Source: Alphaproteobacteria bacterium
Lineage (GTDB): Bacteria > Pseudomonadota > Alphaproteobacteria > DSM-16000 > Inquilinaceae
NCBI GenBank assembly: GCA_028281925.1
Contig: JANQIX010000003.1
Span: 1-64,000, forward strand
DNA: 64,000 nucleotides
Direction of reading: 5' to 3'
Shown here one piece after another: positions 38,873 to 47,126 of the stretch (its first letter is position 1; every line of letters begins with the position of its first letter). The notes under the pieces were generated by a model. That model was not told the origin of the DNA, ran no database searches, and was given only the letters and a program-made list of their open reading frames with translations. The translations under genes and the position numbers were made by a program.

Positions 38873-39858
38873 CGCTGTCGCCGGCGAGCTATGCGGAAGG
38901 CAGCCTGAAGCCGCTCCGCGCTCTGCTCACGTCCGACCAGGTCAACGAGGTCGTGATCAATCCGGACGGCTCGATCTGGGTCGAGTACGCCGACGAAGCC
39001 CATATGCAGCGATGCGAGGACGCGATGGATGCCCACGCCATCAAGAGCCTCGGCTCGCATCTCGCAGCGGAGACCTCGAACGTCCTCGGCGAGAAGCATC
39101 CGATCGTGTCCGGCCGCATCATCGTCTTCGACCAATCCATGCGGGTGCAGATCGTCGTGCCGCCGGCGATCGAGGTCGGCGTGTCGCTCTCGATCCGGAA
39201 ATATATTTCGCGTCTGCTCGACGTCGGCGAGATCCGCTTCCTCAGCGGCAAACAGATCGACCTGCAGGCGGAGCGAAAGGAGCGGCAGCGCAACCTGGCC
39301 AGCCTGGCGGAGACCGGCGACACGGCCGAGCTCTTCCGCCTGGCGATCGATCAACGCCTCAACATCCTCGTCTCCGGCGGCACGTCGTCGGGCAAGACCA
39401 CGATGGCCCGCGCGCTTCTTGCCTTGAGCTCGCGGAGCGAACGGCTGGTGACAATCGAGGACGCGCCGGAGCTGCATCCCCCGCATCCCAACCAGGTCGC
39501 CCTGGTGGCGGAACGTGTCGCAGGGTCGGAGCGCTCCCCTGCCCGCCTCTTGGAAAGCGCGCTGCGCATGCGTCCCGATCGGCTGATCCTCGGTGAGGTG
39601 CGCGGCGAAGAGGCGCTCAACCTGCTCGAGGCGATCAACACCGGTCATCCCGGCTCCATCTCCACCATTCACGCCGACAGCCCGGCCCTTGCACTGGAGC
39701 GCCTGGCGCTGATGGTGATGCGGACCGGGATCCGGCAGACGCGCCGCGACGTCATCGACTACGCGATGAAAACGATCGACATGATCGTTCAGGTCGGCCG
39801 CCGCGACGGCCGACGCGGCCTCCTGCAGATCGACATGCCGTCGATCGACGAGCGCTAG
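38869..39858 (+). CDS. virB11: VirB11-family ATPase
   Basis: Hexameric traffic ATPase, 329 residues. Walker A SGGTSSGKTT (about 167-176), Asp-box region TIEDAPELHPPHPN, Walker B RPDRLILGEVRGEEAL and the His box TGHPGSISTIHADS are all intact. Last gene of the operon; GTG start overlapping virB10. Confidence 0.96.
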   Translation: MTLSPASYAEGSLKPLRALLTSDQVNEVVINPDGSIWVEYADEAHMQRCEDAMDAHAIKSLGSHLAAETSNVLGEKHPIVSGRIIVFDQSMRVQIVVPPAIEVGVSLSIRKYISRLLDVGEIRFLSGKQIDLQAERKERQRNLASLAETGDTAELFRLAIDQRLNILVSGGTSSGKTTMARALLALSSRSERLVTIEDAPELHPPHPNQVALVAERVAGSERSPARLLESALRMRPDRLILGEVRGEEALNLLEAINTGHPGSISTIHADSPALALERLALMVMRTGIRQTRRDVIDYAMKTIDMIVQVGRRDGRRGLLQIDMPSIDER

Positions 39859-39978
39859 TCCGTGTCGTTTCAACGGCAGCGGCACGCTTAATCTGGTCGT
39901 CTCTCAGGCCGATCGCTTGGCTCTCCAAATGAATATGCTATATTCATCTTTGTTGAAGATGAACAGAGAGCGCTCTCC

Positions 39979-40239
39979 ATGGCCACAACGTCACTCAGCC
40001 TCGGCGCCCACTGGGAGCAATTCATTCGGAAGGAAGTCGAGACCGGCCGCTACGGATCGGCAAGCGAGGTCGTCCGAGCTGCTTTGCGCGAGCTCGAAGA
40101 GCGCGGCAAGAAGCTGGAAGCGCTTCGCGCCCATCTCGGTGAGGGATTGGCCCAAGCCGACCGAGGCGAGTTCGTCGAGAACTTCGACGTCGAGGACGTG
40201 ATCAACGAAGCGCGTCAACGGGCCGACGGTCGCGCGTGA
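39979..40239 (+). CDS. parD: ParD-type antitoxin 2
   Basis: 86 residues, ribbon-helix-helix start (LSLGAHWEQFIRKEVETGRY, then GSASEVVRAALRELEE) and acidic C-terminus. It overlaps the toxin gene by four bases. The AT-rich stretch just upstream (39925-39965, with TATTC/GAATA words) probably holds its promoter and operator. Confidence 0.93.
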   Translation: MATTSLSLGAHWEQFIRKEVETGRYGSASEVVRAALRELEERGKKLEALRAHLGEGLAQADRGEFVENFDVEDVINEARQRADGRA

Positions 40240-40535
40240 GTGGCCGATACAATCTAACGCCACGGGCGCGGGCCGATCTCGATTCCATTGCAGACTATAC
40301 GCTCCGTCATTGGGGCGAAGCGCAGATGGCGATCTACATCAGATCGTTGGCCGATCGGTGTGCCTGGCTTGCCCAGCATCCTCGCTTGGGTCGGCTACGA
40401 GAGGATATCGCGCCGGACGTTCGGTGCTACCTGGAAGGCTCTCATTTGATCTTCTACCGGATGAGAGAACAAGCGATCGACATTATCGGCGTCCCGCACC
40501 AAGCAATGGACATCGATCTGTATTTTCAGATCTGA
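40236..40535 (+). CDS. parE: ParE-type toxin 2
   Basis: 99 residues with the ParE pattern: YNLTPRARADLDSIADYTLR, HWGEAQM, LAQHPRLGRLREDI, VRCYLEGSHLIFYRM and a final AMDIDLYF. Intact and coupled to antitoxin 2. It differs strongly in sequence from toxin 1, so the modules are independent. Confidence 0.93.
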   Translation: MSGRYNLTPRARADLDSIADYTLRHWGEAQMAIYIRSLADRCAWLAQHPRLGRLREDIAPDVRCYLEGSHLIFYRMREQAIDIIGVPHQAMDIDLYFQI

Positions 40536-40592
40536 TGCGATTCGTTGAGGCTAATCCCGCCCTAAGGTTTCATCTGGATCCACATCCGCACG

Positions 40593-40712
40593 CCGAGTGT
40601 TCTCGGCCTCAGACGATTTCTGCTCAGGGGCATCGAAAACGTCAAAGCCGAGTGGCTCCTCGTCACCCTCACCTACGACTGCAAGCGCCTCGCCAACCTA
40701 AAGGCCGCTTGA
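40593..40712 (+). pseudogene. transposase C-terminal remnant (IS1182/IS5 type)
   Basis: A 39-codon frame reads LGLRRFLLRGIENVKAEWLL up to a normal stop, matching the end of IS1182-like transposases. Nothing else of the element is recognisable; it lies between two ParDE modules and may record how one arrived. Confidence 0.65.
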
Positions 40713-40806
40713 CAAGGCTGGCCTGAGTTCAACATCGCCCGCCTAGTGCCAAATCCGACAGGCTGCTAGCATCTACGCATCGAATGGACGATTGGAGACG
40801 GCGAGG

Positions 40807-41085
40807 ATGCCGGCCCAACACGTTAAGAGCATTTCGCTGACGCCTGAGTTGAATGGCTGGGTCGATGACTTGGTCGCCTCGGGCGAGTATGGGAGTGCCA
40901 GCGAGCTCTTTCGGGAGGCGTTGCGGGACCTGAAAGATCAGCGGGAGCGCCGGGCGGCCGAGTTCGCGGAAATCCAGGCCCGGATCGCCAAGGCGCTCGA
41001 CTCGCTGGACCGCGGCGAGCACGCGGACGGCACGGCGGAAGAGGTTTTCGGCCGATCGCTTGAGAAGGCCAAAACCCGAGCCTAG
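40807..41085 (+). CDS. parD: ParD-type antitoxin 3 (orphaned)
   Basis: 92 residues: SISLTPELNGWVDDLVASGE, GSASELFREALRDLKD and a charged tail. The gene is intact but its toxin partner, eight bases downstream, is interrupted by a stop codon. It could still act as an anti-addiction factor against related toxins. Confidence 0.9.
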   Translation: MPAQHVKSISLTPELNGWVDDLVASGEYGSASELFREALRDLKDQRERRAAEFAEIQARIAKALDSLDRGEHADGTAEEVFGRSLEKAKTRA

Positions 41086-41093
41086 CGGGCGTC

Positions 41094-41450
41094 GTGAAGC
41101 GGATCGTTGTTTCGCGCGAAGCCGAATCCGCGCTCGACGACATTCTCCTCCACACCGTCCGACAGTGAGGTGTAGCCCAGGCCGAGACATACCAGGCACA
41201 GCTCCTCCATCGGCTCGAAAGCCTGGCCTCGACGGAGATCTCGTATGCCCGATCCTGCGCAGTGCTCCTGCCGGAAAACCCGAACGCTGCCGGCCTCAAA
41301 TACGTGCGTGAAGGATCGCACTATCTGATCCTCCGTGAGACGGCCGTCCTATTGGAGCTTGTTGAGATCTTCCACGTCCACATGGATCTGGAACGCCACA
41401 TCAGCGGACTTGCCACCCGCCGCCGACAGGACGAGGACAACGGGATCTAG
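41094..41450 (+). pseudogene. parE: ParE-type toxin 3 with nonsense mutation
   Basis: From the GTG at 41094 the frame gives SREAESALDDILLHTVRQ, then TGA at 41166-41168, then GVAQAETYQAQLLHRLESLA and so on to a normal stop at 41450. ParE proteins have Trp-Gly at this point (as in HWGEAQ of toxin 2), so TGG to TGA is the simple explanation. Everything after the stop stays in frame and keeps family character (YVREGSHYLILRE), so inactivation is recent. Confidence 0.88.
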
Positions 41451-41476
41451 GAAGCCCCGTCCTCCAATGGGCCGAG

Positions 41477-43600
41477 CTATGGTGCCTTGGCAGCCTGCTG
41501 CTCTTTAATCCTGCCGATCGTTGCGAGCAGACGCCGTTGCTTCTCCAGGATCGGCGAGAGCGCCTCGTCCTCGTCACGACGGTCCGTCTCGGCGATCGCC
41601 AGTGCATCCTTCGTGGCAGTGTCAGGTCCAACGATACGGGCCCCCGGCCGCGCATCGGCGGAGGACACGCCTTCTCCGACCATGTCGTCACGCAGCTCGG
41701 CGGGGCGCGTTTTCATCGGCACCGGGCGGCCGACATCGTGATCCTTGACGGTGGTCGAGTCCGCCGGCCCAGTGTCCGTCGCCGCCGCGACGTCCCCTCC
41801 CCTCTCCGTCCTGCGGCTACCGACGTCCTGAGCCCGTGCAGGCGTCCTGCCCTTGTCCGCTGCAGCCGGACTAACCCTTCCGGCCAAACGCGCCTCTACG
41901 TCCCTGCGAGCGCCGTAGAGCGGCTTCGCGTCTTCGGGATAGAGGGCCGGCGGTTCCGGCAAAGGGCCAGTCTGCGCCCCAAAGAGGGACTTCAGGCCAC
42001 GATCTTCGTAGTAGCGGACCTTGCGCAGGCGCGCAGGGCGGCTGTTCTGAAGGAGCATGACCAGGTGATCGGCGTCGAGCTGGCGCAGCTCCTCCGGCCG
42101 GATCAGCCGAACGCCCTCCTCCCGCTCTTGCACGTTCTTTCCCTCAAGCCGGCCCCGGGTCCAGGACGTTGACCGCACCTTTCGCGTCGTGTCGCCGATC
42201 GCCCGCGAGATGTAATCCGGCGTATCGGCATCGGCCGGCGCCATGAACAGCTGCAGCCGGCAGTTGGCGAGCAAGTTGCCGGCGCCGTCCTGGCCATAAT
42301 GCTCCCGGAGTGCTCCCAGCGACTGCACGACGATCATGACCCGGCCGCCATAGCTGCGCAGCGTCGTGATCGCATTGGCCAAGATGTGCATCCGGCCGAG
42401 CGAGGCGAATTCGTCGAGGAGGATGAGGACCGGGAACGGCTCATCGGCCGTCGGCTCGCTGCGTTGAAGGACGGCGATCGTCTGCTGAAAGATCAACCGC
42501 ACCAACGGCGCCAGCGGGACCAGGTCGTTCGGGGCAACGACCAGATAGATCGACGCCGGATCGCGGCGCAGATCGTGGATGGAGAAGTCGGACGCGGCCG
42601 TCGCGTCCCGCACCGCCGGGTCCGCCCACAGACTCAAGCCACCATCGGACAGGACCGACAGATAGGAACTGAGGACCCGGGTGTCGGTCGCGGCCATCCG
42701 CTGGAACACCGATCGCGCCTCCTGCGAAACGGTCTCTTCGGCCAGCCTGGCGAAGACGTCTTGAGCCTCACCGGGTTGAGAGAGGAGGTCGTAAACGGCG
42801 CCGATGGTCGGTGTGCCATTCTCAATCGCCACAATCGCCGCCGAGGCGAAGATCTCGCGGGCCCCCTCCAGGAAGCCCTCCGCACTCTTGCTCCTCGCGA
42901 CGACCAGGCTCGAGGCCAGGCGCCGCGCCTCGCTGTAGCGTCGCCGTGGCGCCGTCCGGGCAACGTCGTCCAGGGGGTTGAAGCGATGCGTGCGGCCGTG
43001 ATCGGCATACGGGCTGAATCGGAAGATCCGATCACCCTTCGCCCGTCTGGCCCGGCTCGTCTTCTCGAAATTCTCGCCTTTAAGATCGAGAACGAGGGTC
43101 GAGCCCGGGTAGGTCAACAGCGTGGGAATGACGACCCCGACGCCCTTGCCGGATCCCGTAGGCGCCGCGATCAGGCTATGCGGAATCTCCGCGCTCGTTA
43201 GATACGCCGCTCGGCTGCCCGGCGTGCCGAGCTTGGCGAAGATCGGACCGCGCACATCGGCGAGGCGCGCCAGCAGATTGGCCCGGCGGAGCTCATCGTC
43301 GGTCGCCCACCGGGCCGATCCATGGCTGGTCAGCGGCCGGCGAAAGCCCAGCGCAAAAGCGCCGCAGGCAGAGACGGCAACGACGCCGAGAGCAACAAGC
43401 GCGGCCGTCTGGAACGGCTCGCCCCAGCCGCCGGTTTCCCAGGGCGAAAACCGGAAGATCGTCGTCATGTCGATCTCGGAGATGTCGCCCCCGACCCGCC
43501 AGGTCGCGAACGCACCGCCGGCGACCAAGCCGGGGATGATCCCGATGAAGACCCCAACCACGGCGAACAGCCAAGCGTCCCGAAGCGCCTTGCCCATCAT
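41477..43600 (-). CDS. virD4: VirD4/TraG-type coupling protein
   Basis: 707 residues, linking the relaxosome to the secretion channel. Two N-terminal membrane helices (about 10-32 and 64-86), Walker A AAPTGSGKGVGVVIPTLL (about 145-162), Walker B ILLDEFASLG (about 400) and a Gln-containing VIVVQSLGALREHYG motif. A C-terminal extension of about 150 residues, rich in Pro, Arg and Asp, is not conserved. Convergent to the virB operon; it follows the relaxase gene after 63 bases. Confidence 0.95.
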   Translation of the reverse strand: MMGKALRDAWLFAVVGVFIGIIPGLVAGGAFATWRVGGDISEIDMTTIFRFSPWETGGWGEPFQTAALVALGVVAVSACGAFALGFRRPLTSHGSARWATDDELRRANLLARLADVRGPIFAKLGTPGSRAAYLTSAEIPHSLIAAPTGSGKGVGVVIPTLLTYPGSTLVLDLKGENFEKTSRARRAKGDRIFRFSPYADHGRTHRFNPLDDVARTAPRRRYSEARRLASSLVVARSKSAEGFLEGAREIFASAAIVAIENGTPTIGAVYDLLSQPGEAQDVFARLAEETVSQEARSVFQRMAATDTRVLSSYLSVLSDGGLSLWADPAVRDATAASDFSIHDLRRDPASIYLVVAPNDLVPLAPLVRLIFQQTIAVLQRSEPTADEPFPVLILLDEFASLGRMHILANAITTLRSYGGRVMIVVQSLGALREHYGQDGAGNLLANCRLQLFMAPADADTPDYISRAIGDTTRKVRSTSWTRGRLEGKNVQEREEGVRLIRPEELRQLDADHLVMLLQNSRPARLRKVRYYEDRGLKSLFGAQTGPLPEPPALYPEDAKPLYGARRDVEARLAGRVSPAAADKGRTPARAQDVGSRRTERGGDVAAATDTGPADSTTVKDHDVGRPVPMKTRPAELRDDMVGEGVSSADARPGARIVGPDTATKDALAIAETDRRDEDEALSPILEKQRRLLATIGRIKEQQAAKAP

Positions 43601-43663
43601 CTCGGTCGACCTCCTTTCGGGTCCCCGCTGGTGGCGCCAATCGGGCGGCTCCCGCCGCGCCGT

Positions 43664-45517
43664 CTAGAGGCTGTGGCCGTCGTCTCGATCGACCCGGCGA
43701 GCGCGCTCACCCTTTTCGTCGTCGGGACCGTCGAGCGAGCGCAGCGCTTTTGCGGCGCGGTCGCGTTCCGCCTTTGAGGTTGCTTCCCTCTGCAAGGCCG
43801 CAAGATACCCGCGTGCGAGCTTTACCTGCTCGACAGTGTTTTCCGTGACGTCGCCAAGCGCCTCGACAACACCGGTCTCGAGCCGCTGGCGCTGCTCTTC
43901 CGTCAGCGTATTGCGGATGAGGCGGAAAAGGTGTTGCGGATCCTCGGCCCTCTCCTCCCGCGTCAGCCCACGCAGATCTTCCTTATTCTGCTCATGGGCG
44001 GCCATGTCCTCTGCAGCCCTGCGATAGATGGCCGCAATCCTCTCGTGGCGCGCATCAAGGATCGGCTGGAAGACGGCGAAGTCGTCCGCCGTCAGCGGGC
44101 CATCGATCCCATGCTCGCGGGCAAGCGCGGCCATCTCCTCGCGCGCCCACACGTCCGCCAGAACCGGAGGCACCGATCCGCCGCCGTAGCGCGCCAGCAT
44201 GGCGCGACCATTCGCGCGGTAGGCCTCTTCGAGCCGAACGACCTCAGCGTCGGCCCGGCTCTTGACCTCCTCGCCGTAGGCATCGATGGCGACGATCCCC
44301 GCATACCGGCCGCTCGCCGGCTCGCGGTAGGCCTGCAGGTCTTTGCGGTCCGGCAGCAACCCGGCCGCCTGCGCTTTGAGCTCGGCCGCGGAGCGCTGGA
44401 GGCGGGCCCGCTGAGCCGCATCGTCCAGGGTTGCGATGTCCCGGTCGATCTGCGTGAACAGCGAGACCACTTCACCGCGTCTGCCCTCGATCAGCGTGCT
44501 CATGCGTCGGACCTCCTTCGGATCGTCAACCCCCCTGCCCTGCTCCGTGGTGTCGAGCGCGAGCCCCCGGCGAAGCAGCGCTGCGGCCGAGCGCAGCCGG
44601 TCAGCGAGAGGGTGATCCTCGCCCTCGACCAAGTCGGCATCGGCCTGGAAGCGGCGGGCGTAGAAAAGCACGGCCGCAGCCGACTGGACGGCCGTCACCG
44701 CCGTATGCTCCGGCCCCTCGATCCCCCTGCCCGCTCGCTCCGTCCGTCGATAGGCCGCATCTGACGCGGGGCGATCATGCACACCACGGGCGAGCCTCGG
44801 CGTAGCCACCAGATGGATGCCGTGCTCTGCCGAGACATCCACCTGGACCTCCCGCAGCACATCGAAGGTGATGGCGCTGCGCTTCGACACCTTGAGCCAC
44901 GCTCCGGCCTCAAGGCCGCGTCGGTTGACGACGACGTGCAGATGCGGATGCGCCCGATCGGTGTGGAAGGCGGTGTAGTAGTCCCAGTTGTCCCCGAACC
45001 GGCCAGAGGCGAACAGCGCCTCCGCCCACGCCCGCCCCGCCTGCTCGGCCGCCTTCGGCGGCGTGCCGGCCGGAAAGCTCACGACGAAATGCGATGTGTG
45101 GTCGACCCCGCCCTTGACTGCCTCCCCGAAACCCCACCCGGCGACCAGGTCCTCCCGGCCGTCCGCGTCGAGCTCGGTGCCGAAATACCGCTCGGACCGC
45201 TGCAGCGCGACCTCGCCATCCCGGCTCAGATAGTCCATCTGCGCGCGCAGGCCTGCGGCATCGGACGCACCGCCTTTGCCCACGAGCTTCACCATGGCCT
45301 CTGGCCGCCGCTGGAGAATCTCCGCTGAGATCGAGACCGTCCGGCGCGCGGTCCGATCGGCCTCCCGACGGACCAGGTACTCCAGCTGGAGCAGTTTCTT
45401 CGGATCGCCGAGCATGATGTACGCCCAGTCCTCGCCCATCACCGCATCGACGGGCGAGACGTGCGGCGGTGCCTGGGCACCGCGCCGGATCAGGTCGCGG
45501 ACGGCGATACCTGTCAT
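43664..45517 (-). CDS. virD2: VirD2-like relaxase (MOBP type)
   Basis: 617 residues from ATG 45517, which overlaps the virD1-like stop. Catalytic Tyr96 lies in QMDYLSRDGEVALQRSER, nearly the same as the VirD2 active site. The metal-binding three-His motif is HTDRAHPHLHVVVNRR (185-200). The enzyme cuts one strand at oriT, stays bound to the 5' end and pilots it into the recipient. The C-terminal half is helical and charged, with no second enzyme domain seen. An upstream open frame to 45928 is a shadow of the virD1-like gene. Confidence 0.94.
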   Translation of the reverse strand: MTGIAVRDLIRRGAQAPPHVSPVDAVMGEDWAYIMLGDPKKLLQLEYLVRREADRTARRTVSISAEILQRRPEAMVKLVGKGGASDAAGLRAQMDYLSRDGEVALQRSERYFGTELDADGREDLVAGWGFGEAVKGGVDHTSHFVVSFPAGTPPKAAEQAGRAWAEALFASGRFGDNWDYYTAFHTDRAHPHLHVVVNRRGLEAGAWLKVSKRSAITFDVLREVQVDVSAEHGIHLVATPRLARGVHDRPASDAAYRRTERAGRGIEGPEHTAVTAVQSAAAVLFYARRFQADADLVEGEDHPLADRLRSAAALLRRGLALDTTEQGRGVDDPKEVRRMSTLIEGRRGEVVSLFTQIDRDIATLDDAAQRARLQRSAAELKAQAAGLLPDRKDLQAYREPASGRYAGIVAIDAYGEEVKSRADAEVVRLEEAYRANGRAMLARYGGGSVPPVLADVWAREEMAALAREHGIDGPLTADDFAVFQPILDARHERIAAIYRRAAEDMAAHEQNKEDLRGLTREERAEDPQHLFRLIRNTLTEEQRQRLETGVVEALGDVTENTVEQVKLARGYLAALQREATSKAERDRAAKALRSLDGPDDEKGERARRVDRDDGHSL

Positions 45518-45975
45518 GGGCCGGCGGCGTCCTCCAGGCGGCGCAGCCCATCGCTCCGCCGCTGCCCTACATTGAGCAGGCGCTGGAGCAGACTTTCCAG
45601 CCGTGCCATGTCCTGGCCGAGATCGCGCCGCTCCTGCAGGAACCGCTCGTAGTCCGGCTCTTTCGTCACATGGGTCACGCGCGCCATCTGGTTGATGTTG
45701 GTGGCCACGCCGCCGATCTGCCGCGCGATGAACCGCAGTTCGTCCAGCGCCGCCGGGTCCATCTCCAGGAACCCGGCGATGCGCCGGGCCGCGATCCTGA
45801 GCGCCCGGTTCCGCTTCAGCCCGGCCTTGGCGATCTGCGCATCGAAGGCCTCGAGCTCCGCGGCGGTCAGCTTGACCGAGATCGGCTTGTCGGCCCGCTC
45901 TCCGGTGCGCTCCGCCGTCTCGCGCCACCGGCCGCGGACCATCCGCCGGTTCTTCCAGGGTTCCCGGTCGCTCAT
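45514..45975 (-). CDS. virD1: VirD1/MobC-like relaxosome accessory protein
   Basis: 153 residues. Ribbon-helix-helix N-terminus (KPISVKLTAAELEAFDAQIA) and a stretch LRIAARRIAGFLEMD that closely resembles VirD1, then a helical part ending LLQRLLNVGQRRSDGLRRL. VirD1 helps VirD2 open and cut double-stranded DNA. First gene of the minus-strand virD1-virD2-virD4 unit; the oriT candidate is directly upstream. Confidence 0.9.
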   Translation of the reverse strand: MSDREPWKNRRMVRGRWRETAERTGERADKPISVKLTAAELEAFDAQIAKAGLKRNRALRIAARRIAGFLEMDPAALDELRFIARQIGGVATNINQMARVTHVTKEPDYERFLQERRDLGQDMARLESLLQRLLNVGQRRSDGLRRLEDAAGP

Positions 45976-46008
45976 GGCTACTGACGGATCCTGTTGCATT
46001 TGGGGTCT

Positions 46009-46068
46009 GGGGAGGGAGAGTAACACAAAAGTTCTACTTTTACATATATCCTGCCACTCTCCCTCCCC
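46009..46068 (+). other. oriT: candidate oriT with T-border-like nick site
   Basis: A perfect 13-bp inverted repeat, GGGGAGGGAGAGT (46009-46021) and ACTCTCCCTCCCC (46056-46068), encloses a smaller one, AAAAG/CTTTT (46027-46041), and then TATATCCTGCC (46045-46055). ATATCCTG|CC is the core of the T-DNA border and of the IncP nic site; cleavage is expected between 46053 and 46054 on the plus strand. It lies 34 bases upstream of virD1. Confidence 0.87.
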
Positions 46069-46128
46069 AAGGTTCCCTTGTCATGGCATGGTGTGGCTGG
46101 AGCGCGACGGTCGGACCAACGGATGGCG

Positions 46129-46258
46129 GCATCGGATCATCGGGGCACTGCTGCATCGACTCTGTCGTCGCATCGACGCATTGTCACATCGTCATCACGC
46201 CCGCATTGTGGCATCATCACACTATGGCATCAGTCGACCACCACATCAGGGCATGATC
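46129..46258 (+). repeat. array of about 16 phased octamers beside oriT
   Basis: The sequence parses into 8-base units, many reading GCATCGAC, GCATTGTC, ACATCGTC, GCATCATC, GCATCAGT or GCATGATC. CAT falls at 46130, 46138, 46154, then 46171, 46179, 46187, then 46204, 46212, 46228, 46244 and 46252: constant 8-base phase with two single-base slips. No gene covers it. Its place between the nick site and virC1 suggests an overdrive-like transfer enhancer. Confidence 0.7.
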
Positions 46259-46428
46259 CCCTGACGGGGCAGCGTGATCGTCTCTGCGTCGCTCGAATCG
46301 ATGATGCCGCGCATGCATGAAGTGGCTGTGTCATCGCGGAATCGCGCGCTCATGGACTCGTCGTGTGACCGCATTTGTGCACGGCCGTACCGCTGCCTCA
46401 TGGCATCCGTGTCACCGCAGAGGTCACA

Positions 46429-47121
46429 ATGCAGATCATCACCTTCGGATCCTTCAAGGGCGGCTCGGGAAAGACCACGGCACTTATGGCGGCCTGTTCC
46501 AGTTTGATCGCTCAGGGGCACAAGATCGCGCTGATGGAGGCCGACCCCAATGCACCCTTGGCCGAGTGGCGCAAGAACGGCCGTGAGCTCGGCACCTGGG
46601 ACGAGGAGTGCCTCATCCTCCCCGCCGATCAACTCGCCAGCTTCGAAGCCTCTTACGAACAGGCCGAGCGCACCGGGATCGACCTCGTTCTGGTCGACAC
46701 ACAGGGCGCTGCGTCCGATCTGAACGACTCCATCCTCGTCAACTCCAACGTCGTCGTCATACCGACGGCGCTGACAACGCTCGACATCAACGCCGCCATG
46801 GAGACCATGGAGTACGTCGTGAAGCTCTTCATGGCGTCAAAGCAGGACGTGCCCACAGCCATTCTCCTGCAGCGGCTCCCTGTCGGCAAACTCACCAATG
46901 CCCAAAGCGCGGATCTCGCCGAACTGCAGAGCCTGCCGATCTTCGACACTCGGTTTCACCACCGCGACGCCTTCGCCGCGCTTCAGTCTCGCGGCCTCCT
47001 CCACCGATACTACGAGATCCTTCAGATCGATCCGACACGCCGGATCGCCGCCCGCCATCTCGACGTCGCCAGGCAGGAGGCCGACAGCTTCGCCGCGGAT
47101 CTCCTCGACGCAATACCGTGA
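46429..47121 (+). CDS. virC1: VirC1-like ParA-family ATPase
   Basis: 230 residues starting MQIITFGSFKGGSGKTTALM, very close to the start of VirC1. The deviant Walker A is at residues 10-17; LVLVDTQGAASDLND supplies the second motif. VirC1 binds the overdrive sequence with VirC2, raises the number of cut strands and delivers the relaxosome to the cell pole. ATG 46429 follows aggtcaca. Coupled to virC2 and transcribed away from virD1. Confidence 0.9.
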   Translation: MQIITFGSFKGGSGKTTALMAACSSLIAQGHKIALMEADPNAPLAEWRKNGRELGTWDEECLILPADQLASFEASYEQAERTGIDLVLVDTQGAASDLNDSILVNSNVVVIPTALTTLDINAAMETMEYVVKLFMASKQDVPTAILLQRLPVGKLTNAQSADLAELQSLPIFDTRFHHRDAFAALQSRGLLHRYYEILQIDPTRRIAARHLDVARQEADSFAADLLDAIP

Positions 47122-47126
47122 CTGCC

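Noticed and set aside
39925..39965. AT-rich stretch before antitoxin 2 as an integration site
   Set aside because: It is better explained as the promoter/operator of the ParDE module; no repeat partner was found.
45518..45928. N-terminal extension of the relaxase frame
   Set aside because: It reads through the virD1-like gene in another frame; ATG 45517 overlaps that gene's stop and fits the relaxase start.
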